This document shows, in pieces, positions 58,401-64,000 of a stretch of DNA of 64,000 nucleotides. How positions within the stretch are numbered: the first letter of the stretch is position 1; each line of letters opens with the position of its first letter. Origin of the DNA: an uncultured Dehalococcoidia bacterium (GTDB lineage Bacteria > Chloroflexota > Dehalococcoidia > Lucifugimonadales > UBA1127); assembly GCA_951812285.1 (NCBI GenBank), contig OX638292.1, forward strand, positions 1,528,551-1,592,550, read 5' to 3'. The notes under the pieces are model-generated. The model was not told where the DNA came from and ran no database searches. It saw only the letters and a program-made list of their open reading frames with translations. The translations under genes were made by a program, and so were the position numbers.

Positions 58401-58769
58401 GCAATCGAATCAGCCATTCAGACACAGTGGCTTAGACTGAGCAATGAGAGTGCCCCATGGCCGTCCAACCTACCAGGCGCTCAGCATGTTGTGCTTCAGG
58501 TACCCGCGGCAGAAGAAATTCGTGACTCCGATGGGGGTCGGTACAGCCAGTCTCCAAAGGGGGCGCTCGTAGCCGAGGCGTCACTTGAGGCTCACGGCAT
58601 CCAAGATTTGGCTGACCAAATCCCTGAAATGACCCAGGCAGCGGCAGGGAACGCCCTCAGATTCAACATTCGAGTCGAGTTGGGCGACGACACTGAGCCA
58701 GACCAGGCGGTCGTGGACAAGATCAATGGCTTACTATCAGAGGTTTCGGATGATCTGAAACTAACATGA
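55455..58769 (+). CDS. DUF499 AAA+ family ATPase
   Basis: A 1104-residue ATPase. Walker A is NYGGGKTHTLISLL (88-101, GGGKTH form), Walker B LVLLDEVLMYM (211-221). RILRTFAIALRDAE-like segments (RTRGILRTFAIALRDAEKW) mark the following helical domain. The long C-terminal part is not catalytic by motif. DUF499 proteins accompany DUF1156 methylases in anti-phage loci and are believed to drive DNA-dependent work such as translocation. ATG 55455 has AAGTGAGG upstream, 17 bases after the previous stop. Confidence 0.92.
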   Translation: MAQKSPQKPWHEVVKLREDVKTGELSLAVFAADLYDVVMQKGQRPVYEDPAQFFALTYPTYNLRELVKDVVLRLDGRSDKAYRKLSVNYGGGKTHTLISLLHLVNDPGPLAGLPTVQEFEAHIGSKPPRARVAAMCFDKIDVEAGVETPGPDGAVRMLKHPWSILAYQLAGPDGLRLIHAEGTDAERETPPAEPLMVALLSKPQEEGLSTLVLLDEVLMYMRAQADADPASRGRLLSFFQYLTQAVVKVDRCAMVASLLASDPRRHDDLGSELLRDVSEVFGRQMEVEASPVSKDDVAEVLRRRFFEPESIRDVGAFRPHVTSVVGSIAKLDPQTSKEQPSVEERFLSSYPFHPDMTDVFYTRWTQLEGFQRTRGILRTFAIALRDAEKWDTCPLIGPNVFLKTPGESGLAEAANELAASASVESGEGRNQAWTPILEGELAKARGIQDEAAGLNHREVEQAVTSVFLSSQPIGHKALTRELLILLGTANPDKIELEKALRRWTEVSWFLDEAEVATATEDGGQDLPKAWRLGNRPNLRQMHDDACANRVPPALVESQLVDAIQKQRSLTTGAVPAGARVHTLPESPRDVQDDLEFHYAILGPNAASESGKPSAEAKRFIDETTGPDRPRANRNAVVLAVPSRDGLDAARARIREHLGWLGVREQLKGQLIDPVREQMLANETELARKRVPDVIGQAYSIVVTLNESNEVQAFRITVGADPLFNLIKADRRSRIQETAISSEAMMPGGPYDLWAEDETSRRVKDMVGAFARFPKLPKMLRSREILNTIGQGVQSGILVAQIVRPDRTTKTFWRTAVEQHVIEDPDLEVLLPQAATLSDIDHTLLVHDSLPGLWPANEITVEDVRKYFSGEHTVTVPREGYDDTFSIPGCDSLHVDEAITDAVKQGLLWMTNGPASIFGESVPPGILSPAAKLRPPPDLIAVDELMPSSIPEAWIGEKTNALAVATALSTKRGLTLPWTSVQTAIESAIQTQWLRLSNESAPWPSNLPGAQHVVLQVPAAEEIRDSDGGRYSQSPKGALVAEASLEAHGIQDLADQIPEMTQAAAGNALRFNIRVELGDDTEPDQAVVDKINGLLSEVSDDLKLT

Positions 58770-58957
58770 AACAGCTCGATGAGAAGCCGCAGCCACACCA
58801 CCAGAGAAGGCCTCGCCTTACCAACCCCGGTCGCAGCCGGCGGATGGCTCAGAGGGTCAACCCCATCTCAAAGATGGTTCTGTCTACCGTCAACTTCGGC
58901 CCACCAGACTTGAAGAAATCAAGAACCCTCGCATTGAGACTTGTCTTGGATCTGTAG
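58766..58957 (+). CDS. Short ORF overlapping the ATPase gene end
   Basis: A 63-residue ORF (MKQLDEKPQPHHQRRPRLTNPGRSRRMAQRVNP) that starts at an ATGA overlap, the same coupling used between the operon genes. It is basic and has no known fold. It may be the 5' stub of a gene lost by deletion, or a small accessory protein. A hairpin follows. Confidence 0.4.
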   Translation: MKQLDEKPQPHHQRRPRLTNPGRSRRMAQRVNPISKMVLSTVNFGPPDLKKSRTLALRLVLDL

Positions 58958-58965
58958 CCCGAAAA

Positions 58966-58987
58966 CCCGGTGCTTTGCTTCACCGGG
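58966..58987 (+). terminator. Hairpin at the end of the defence operon
   Basis: CCCGGTG-CTTTGCTT-CACCGGG, 7-bp perfect stem just after the short ORF at 58766. There is no T-tract, so it is only a tentative terminator. Confidence 0.4.
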
Positions 58988-59203
58988 CGGTAGTACCTTA
59001 GCGAGCGGGAGAACAGCACTGTCGAATGGGGACGGGCATACTAGCCGAGAGAGGGCTTTCAGGTAGTGCTGCGGCGGTAACTCGGGACTGCTTCGTCGTC
59101 CTTGGACTCGGCGGCTGGATTCCGAGGATTGCACCCTTGCTGGAGGTCCGGTGCGATGCGGCACTGGACCGTCGGCCAGGCCTGATGCCGAGGTGAAGAG
59201 ATA

Positions 59204-59617
59204 GTGTGCAGTACTGACGGCCTCTACAAAGCCATCGAAGCTGACGATGTCGGCTGGATCGAGCAAATTCTGAAGATGCGACCCGGTCTTGTCAACTCCG
59301 CCGAGCAGGCACCCCCTCCGATTCACTGGGCGATTTACCAAGACAATCGAAGGGCCGTCAAGGCGATGCTTGATCACGGAGCGAACCTCGCACTGCGCGA
59401 CCCGGACCGCGATGCAACGCCACTCGACTACGCAGTCGTCTACGTGCGCACCGAATTGATCCCCGTGTTGCTCTCTTGCGGTGCTGACCTCGACGACGGA
59501 ATGCGGGTCGCTCTCAAGGGCGCTTCTGGCGGATTCGAGGAATATGCAGAACTCCCTGGCCGCCGACGGTACGAAGACGTCGTCGAACTGCTCCGCGAAC
59601 TGGGTGCCGACGGCTGA
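59204..59617 (+). CDS. Ankyrin repeat protein
   Basis: A 137-residue protein with about three ankyrin repeats: LYKAIEADDVGWIEQILKMRPGLVN, PPPIHWAIYQDNRRAVKAMLDHGANLALRD and ATPLDYAVVYVRTELIPVLLSCGADL. The last part (FEEYAELPGRRRYEDVVELLRELGADG) is a capping repeat. GTG 59204 is used because GAGGTGAAGAG stands directly before it. Ankyrin repeats bind proteins; the partner is unknown. It lies outside the operon, about 430 bases past the ATPase. Confidence 0.75.
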   Translation: MCSTDGLYKAIEADDVGWIEQILKMRPGLVNSAEQAPPPIHWAIYQDNRRAVKAMLDHGANLALRDPDRDATPLDYAVVYVRTELIPVLLSCGADLDDGMRVALKGASGGFEEYAELPGRRRYEDVVELLRELGADG

Positions 59618-59640
59618 TCGGCGGACGGGACAGAGCGGGG

Positions 59641-59690
59641 ACCGTGCGCTGGTCGCACGACGACCAGGGGTGGGGGCGGGTGGGTGGGAA
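59641..59690 (+). repeat. Hairpin plus G-quadruplex motif, copy 1
   Basis: GTGCG-CTGGT-CGCAC stem (about 59644-59658), then CGACGACCA and five G-tracts (GGGG-T-GGGGG-C-GGG-T-GGG-T-GGG, 59667-59688). A second copy with the same stem and same G-tract order is at 61607-61653. Confidence 0.75.
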
Positions 59691-59874
59691 ATGACCGGTA
59701 GAGTGCTGGCGCGCTAAGGCAAGCGCGGTGGCCTACCCGCGACGAGCTTCCATTGAGCGTATTCATGACGAACCCATGGTCAAGGTATCCGTCGGAACAG
59801 ACCGGGGAGCAAGCCGAGCGCGCCGCCGCTATATCCGGTTGCCTCCGCACGGCGGCGCACGCCCACGCAACCCA

Positions 59875-59909
59875 GGCCGTCGTAGCCGGTGAGAAAGGCG
59901 AACTCCACC
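59875..59909 (-). repeat. TGYDG pseudogene-like piece, copy 1
   Basis: On the minus strand it reads VEFAFLTGYDG, the same peptide-like piece as the copy at 60899-60936 (VNFAFRTGYDG). Both lie in regions lacking an intact gene, so they look like remnants of the same gene. Confidence 0.5.
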
Positions 59910-59910
59910 G

Positions 59911-60000
59911 TGGCGTCTAGGCACAGGCGGGGATAGAACTCATGTCCGTCGGCGTCGGCGTCCTGTGCTGTCGGTTCCCCCACGCACGCGGGGATAGACC
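59911..60000 (+). CRISPR. Degenerate type I-E CRISPR remnant, two repeats and one 32-base spacer
   Basis: The 29-base repeat at 59972-60000 has the I-E form GGTTCCCCC..GCGGGGATAGACC. A degenerate copy at 59911-59939 shares the 3' end GCGGGGATAGA and matches 18 of 29 positions. Exactly 32 bases lie between them, the standard I-E spacer length. No further full repeat follows at the next expected position (about 60033) and no cas genes are in the window. Confidence 0.6.
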
Positions 60001-60112
60001 GGTGCGCGAGTATGCGTTGCAGCCGCCGCATGCGGTGAAGGATGGTGCTTGCCTAGCCCACGCCCAGGGCGTGGTGAGGGAGTACAAGCCTCGAGGAAAG
60101 GAAGGTGCAGGA

Positions 60113-60454
60113 GTGCGGTATTGGTTGTTCTTGCACCCTTGGGCGCATGTTGCCTTCGTGGTTGCGGTATTCTTAGCCGGTGTTGGTGCCGGCCAGTCCG
60201 TGATTCGTGTTGACCTGGTAGGTGAGGCAGTCGAATTTGTTTCCGGTGCATTCGGACTTGAGGATGGCGACGCGCCCGAGAATGCTGTGGAAGCGCCGAC
60301 GTACAATGGGCGTCCCGTAACAGTTTTACCGACGGCCACTCCGGGAGCTTTGTATAGAGGTCGGGGACCGAACAATAGCGTGTGCCACATTGTCCAACGT
60401 GGTGCGGCTCGTGATGGATCGGAGGATCTGTTGGAGTGTTATCCGCTACGTTGA
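60113..60454 (+). CDS. Small membrane-anchored protein, unknown
   Basis: A 113-residue protein if started at GTG 60113, where AAGGAAGG stands about 8 bases upstream. One helix (WAHVAFVVAVFLAGVGAGQSVI, about 9-30) is followed by a soluble part with LEDGDAPENAVEAPTYNGRPVTVLPTATPGALYRGRG and two cysteines (VCHIV, LLECYPLR). The longer frame to 59942 runs through the CRISPR remnant. Function unknown. Confidence 0.5.
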   Translation: MRYWLFLHPWAHVAFVVAVFLAGVGAGQSVIRVDLVGEAVEFVSGAFGLEDGDAPENAVEAPTYNGRPVTVLPTATPGALYRGRGPNNSVCHIVQRGAARDGSEDLLECYPLR

Positions 60455-60898
60455 TGTAACTTGGATAACCGCATCTGCGGTTATCGTTAGGGTCTTCCTG
60501 TGGTTCTCCCACCTCCGCGAAAAAAGGAATCGTCCTAGACGTGGCCGACGTCTATAGACAACGTCACCGGCGGTCTGCATTTCCGACGCCGCTCCCTCTG
60601 TCGCACCGGGCTGCCACAAGACTTGTCAACCAAGGGGCTAACTTTCTCGTTGGGAGCGTCAAATTCAGTCCCCTTTGCGCCGCTGTCAGCCGCTGTCAAC
60701 GGAGGGGAGGGGATCGACGGTGGTGCGATGCCCTCCCCTTGCGTGGTGCGGCTCGGCGCCTCACTGCCACAAGCTCGCCCTAACGCTCCTGCGCGAGAAT
60801 TGGCCTTGGTCTACGAGGAGTCCGCAGCAGTCTTCACCGGTCTCACCATCATTGCGGCGCAGCCCCGCTCGGCCACGGGTGCAGCAGCACCCGGTCCG

Positions 60899-60936
60899 TG
60901 CCGTCGTAGCCGGTGCGGAAGGCGAAGTTCACCTCC
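60899..60936 (-). repeat. TGYDG pseudogene-like piece, copy 2
   Basis: Minus-strand reading VNFAFRTGYDGTD; it repeats copy 1 (59875-59909) with several changes. Confidence 0.5.
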
Positions 60937-61604
60937 GCACCACAGGGCGCGGGCCTCCCGCCGTCCCCGTAGCCGCTCTCGTCGGCTGCGGGCAACGGCC
61001 CGTCCAATAGTCAATGGCAGGCATTGCCGTTGCCAACGCTTCCTCATTCGCGTCGCGCTGTCTTCGTCAATCCCGCATAGAGGCCAAGAAAGTAGGGCCT
61101 CGTCCTGTTAGTGGAGGCGGCCCTCCTTGTGGTGGATTGGTCGTCCGTAGCCGTCACCGCCGGAGCGTCCGGCGCGTGCTGCAGAACAAGAGCCTTCGGA
61201 CCAGCATTGCGCCGACGCCGAGCCCGTTGAGGCCGAAGACAGCGCCATCGCCGCGCAAGAGGGGCAGCGTCAACAGCGACAAGGATAGCAGCACCACTAG
61301 GAGCCGCCACCGGCGACGGACGAACCCGCCGACCCCTGCCGCGACTCACGCGGCCATTGAGACCCATACCATTACTACCATGGCAACATCCTTTCGTGTT
61401 CACCCCATGCCATATCACCGACACGGGTTTTTCGGAAGACGCACGGGCGGATGCCGGACGCCAGCGACGGAGCGGGAAGATCTGGGCGAAGTGCAGATCT
61501 ATGGGGCACACTGGGACCTCGAGCCGTTGGCCCTTCCATGGGCGCACAACGGCGAATGTGGGGGGCTCGCGGCGAGGAGTGGACCACGTGGAAGTTGCGG
61601 CAAG

Positions 61605-61656
61605 ACCGTGCGATTGGCGCACGTCGACCAAGGGTGGGGGCGGGTGGGTGGGAAAC
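61605..61656 (+). repeat. Hairpin plus G-quadruplex motif, copy 2
   Basis: GTGCG-ATTGG-CGCAC stem (about 61608-61622), then TCGACCA and GGG-T-GGGGG-C-GGG-T-GGG-T-GGG (61632-61652). The stem is the same as in copy 1 while the loop differs. Confidence 0.75.
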
Positions 61657-62310
61657 GTGAGTGGGGAGCGGCAGCGACCGTCCCGCGCGAGGTTACCGGG
61701 CGCAGGGCCGGATGCGGCGGTACGCCGCACACCACCACGTGGGCGCCGCAAACCAGCGGCAAGGAGGACTGCGAGCGCACGGGTCCACAACGGCCGTGGG
61801 TCGGCCGGCCAAGCGCGGGCGCGTTCAGGCGAATCCTGTGGCCGACCAAGGATGCGCACCCATGGGCGAACTCTTCGCCCCAGGCAATCGTAGGACCGGA
61901 TGCGCGGCGCCGGTCCGGGTCGCCGTGCCGCGGTGCGCCGTGTACACTGGACACGCAGGCCACGTAGGGGTAGGATGCTCCCGCACACGGCGCTAGACGG
62001 CCTGCAATTGGCCCGCGAATTATGTCGGCATGGGTTCACCTGTATACGCCGGATTCAACGAGGCTCTTTCCAGCATTGTCTTCGAAGACAATGCTTCCCT
62101 CACATATTCAAAGATAGACCCCGCCCACTACGCCGCCCAGAACGGCCCTTTGCCTACTCTCAAGGCCGTCAACGACCCGAAAAAGGGCACCATGGACCGC
62201 CTGACCGCAAGACTCACTATGGAAGGGCCGCCTTATGGTTCTCACAATATGACAAACACGCTCGAAAGTCGCAGTTAACGAGCCAATCCCAGCATCATTA
62301 GGAGTTCGTG

Positions 62311-63846
62311 ATGCACCCTGACGACCATTTCAAGCAGAATGAGAAACAACAAGAACTGGAACACGCAACGACACCGTTGGTGCAGAACTTGCCTATCACA
62401 CGAAGGAAGCTTGTTGCAGCCATTGTAGCCAGCTTTTTCCCGCTCGGCCTATGGATCGTTGCCGTAGAGAGCCTGCAAGTCTACGTCCTGACCCCGTTGA
62501 TTCTAAACATGACCCCTTCCACTCTGCTCATTCTTGTCGTTGTGTCGTGTATGGCTTACGAAGTCCTAATTCGCAACGCAACACCCAGATCAATACCGTT
62601 CCTGTGGAAACCCTTAGCCCTACTAGTGGCGTTTGTCGTTGCTTTGCTCCTAATTGGTATCAGCACTGCCATAGTCTCGAACAATGTGCTCTTCCCTTTA
62701 TTGAGCCTTCCGCCACTATTCTTTCTTAGCATTGGCGCGTATGAGGGACTACTCTTGTTTCCACAACGGTCACTCCCGCAATTCGACATTCAGCCACCTT
62801 CGACACACTCACCACAAGCGCCAAACGGTGCCACCGCATCCAAAGCAACTGCAACCACCTTAACCCGCATCAAAGTTGCTCTCACGATCCTCGCCCTCCT
62901 AGTGGCCGTCACCGCTACGTCCACTGCATCCCTCGCTTTTGAACTCAACCGCGCAGCAGACCGCGAGGCACGCCTGCGCACCGACCTTGCCGGCGCCATA
63001 CGAAGCAATGACAGGCTCCAGGACAGGATTGGCCCCATCGACTCCCTTGAAGCGGAGAAAGCCCGTCTAACCAGCGAGGTCGCCCGCCTAACCAACGAAA
63101 TCGCCGACCTCAACACTAAACGCCGCCCTCTCATCCTTCGTACCGAAACCCAAGGCTTTGCATGCACAGGCAGCATGGAGCCCAAGATCACCTGCCTCGA
63201 CACCGCAACCGCACTCCTCAACCCAAGCCAAGACGAGATCGAGATCGGTGCCACTATCGCCTTTTCAGCCAACAGCTGCTGGCCTGATGACGGGGACTAC
63301 CACCTCGCCCACCGCGTCATCGACATTGAAATCCGCGACGGGCAAAACCACTATCTCACCAAAGGCGACGCCGAACCCGAGCCGGACTGCTGGGTGCCAC
63401 ACTTGGCGGTCGACGGCTACATCATCGCCATCCACAAGAACAGCGCCCCGCACAACGCCGGGATGCGAGACACAGTCAACTCAGCAAGGGCAGACTATGA
63501 AGCCGCTATTGAGGTCCTCGAGCCCAAGCTCGCCGCCTACGAAGCCAGTCTGCAACACCTCATGGATTTGCGGGTCCGCGACGGTTGTCCTATACCGGAA
63601 GACATCCACGTAGCCTGCTATGCCCACAAGCAGCAGACAGCCGCATCCATCCAATGGAATATGGCATCCATCCAATACAATACAGATGCAAGGGCCTTCC
63701 AAAACGCGCTCCAAGTCTTCAACGAGGCCGAACGATTCTACGATTGCGTGTACAACAGTGCCGAACGCTTTCCGGACGACCCATCCCGGCTCGGCTTCTG
63801 CCTTCTGCCGCCGCCGCCTAGCTTCCCGGGAATGCCCCTCCCATAA
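62311..63846 (+). CDS. Membrane protein with embedded S26B-type signal peptidase domain
   Basis: A 511-residue protein. The N-terminal third has four to five helices (about 33-52, 70-88, 98-122, 127-150, and another at 187-210). A heptad-rich coiled coil (240-270, LEAEKARLTSEVARLTNEI) leads into a domain with the archaeal/eukaryotic type signal-peptidase motifs: S288 in CTGSMEPKI, H334 in LAHRVIDIE, and D353/D359 in TKGDAEPEPD. A further helical region follows, DYEAAIEVLEPKLAAYEASL, with four cysteines near the end. The usual S26B enzyme is about 180 residues with one anchor; the size and topology here are different. AGGAG is 6 bases before ATG 62311. It may be a dedicated processing enzyme for a specific exported protein. 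Confidence 0.75.
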   Translation: MHPDDHFKQNEKQQELEHATTPLVQNLPITRRKLVAAIVASFFPLGLWIVAVESLQVYVLTPLILNMTPSTLLILVVVSCMAYEVLIRNATPRSIPFLWKPLALLVAFVVALLLIGISTAIVSNNVLFPLLSLPPLFFLSIGAYEGLLLFPQRSLPQFDIQPPSTHSPQAPNGATASKATATTLTRIKVALTILALLVAVTATSTASLAFELNRAADREARLRTDLAGAIRSNDRLQDRIGPIDSLEAEKARLTSEVARLTNEIADLNTKRRPLILRTETQGFACTGSMEPKITCLDTATALLNPSQDEIEIGATIAFSANSCWPDDGDYHLAHRVIDIEIRDGQNHYLTKGDAEPEPDCWVPHLAVDGYIIAIHKNSAPHNAGMRDTVNSARADYEAAIEVLEPKLAAYEASLQHLMDLRVRDGCPIPEDIHVACYAHKQQTAASIQWNMASIQYNTDARAFQNALQVFNEAERFYDCVYNSAERFPDDPSRLGFCLLPPPPSFPGMPLP

Positions 63847-63989
63847 TCGGGAGTCACAACGCCGCCTGCAAATCCAACAGGCACAGAGTGCTAGGATATG
63901 CCACACCTCTTTCCGACAAATGCGGCATGCAAGGAGCACAGGGCAGAATTGTCGCTTGGTCCCATATCCGCGCAGGAGGGGGCGCGACG

Positions 63990-64000
63990 ATGGGAGCAAA
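63990..64000 (+). CDS. Possible start of next gene (truncated)
   Basis: AGGAGGG at 63974-63980 is followed, 9 bases on, by ATGGGAGCAAA at the window edge. The spacing is right for a start codon, but nothing of the product can be seen. Confidence 0.35.

Larger units (their letters stand above)
60455..62310. other. Gene-poor decayed region
   Basis: About 1850 bases. Long overlapping ORFs on both strands are of the low-complexity, arginine-rich type produced by G+C-rich non-coding DNA; none has an SD with a plausible protein. It contains second copies of the TGYDG piece and the hairpin/G-quadruplex element, as listed. A weak ORF at 62030-62278 has no SD. Confidence 0.5.

Noticed and set aside
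62030..62278. 82-codon ORF MGSPVYAGFNEALSS
   Set aside because: Codon use is reasonable, but there is no SD and no recognisable fold; left as unproven.
63481..63999. 172-codon minus-strand ORF at the right end
   Set aside because: Mostly antisense to the signal-peptidase-like gene; no SD.

Overview
The window is G+C-rich chromosomal DNA from a bacterium that most resembles a Chloroflexota of the SAR202/Dehalococcoidia type. That placement is an inference from gene content: four closely related Rieske oxygenases, a luciferase-like flavin oxidoreductase, stand-alone thiamine-diphosphate (TPP) enzymes, a FAH-family hydrolase, and intergenic spaces filled with short palindromic repeats. No rRNA, tRNA or other phylogenetic marker was found to confirm it.

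Layout. (1) 1-17.5 kb is a compact catabolic and transport region: the end of a CPA2 antiporter with CBS domains, a GYD protein, a sodium:solute symporter, a cadherin-like exported protein, a flavin monooxygenase, a Rieske oxygenase, an aspartate dehydrogenase, three tandem Rieske paralogues, an L-2-hydroxyglutarate oxidase, a TPP enzyme and a DUF1295 membrane protein. (2) 17.8-42.5 kb holds ordinary metabolic and signalling genes: an orphan histidine kinase, a class V aminotransferase, a 14-repeat RCC1-like lipoprotein, a PrkA kinase, 2-oxoacid dehydrogenase E1 alpha and beta, a FAH hydrolase, an amidohydrolase and two alpha/beta hydrolases. Almost every gap of 300-1000 bases here is packed with several families of short palindromic repeats, some nested inside others. 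The section ends in a DUF433/DUF5615 toxin-antitoxin pair. (3) At about 42.55 kb the repeats stop, base composition becomes visibly A+T-richer, and a defence island begins. A long co-directional operon runs from 43.5 to 58.8 kb with 1-4 base gene overlaps: XRE-SNF2 helicase-DUF3883, zeta-like kinase, a 67-aa protein, TIR-APAZ, short Argonaute, DUF1156 DNA methyltransferase, a PD-(D/E)xK-like protein, and a DUF499 ATPase. (4) 58.9-62.3 kb is decayed DNA with an ankyrin protein, a type I-E CRISPR remnant, and duplicated G-quadruplex/hairpin and pseudogene-like pieces. (5) The end holds a membrane protein with an embedded S26B-type signal peptidase domain.

How it fits together. The left two thirds look like a heterotroph oxidising recalcitrant organic or aromatic compounds. 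The most interesting part is the operon. A recognisable SPARTA pair (TIR-APAZ plus catalytically inactive short pAgo) lies in the same transcription unit as a helicase, DUF1156 methyltransferase and DUF499 ATPase of the kind seen in modification-based anti-phage systems, together with a zeta-type kinase and a nuclease-fold protein. An 18-bp near-palindrome in the divergent promoter region is a good candidate operator for the XRE domain fused to the helicase. This suggests a layered system in which modification and translocation are coupled to an NAD-depleting abortive response. That coupling is inferred from gene order only.
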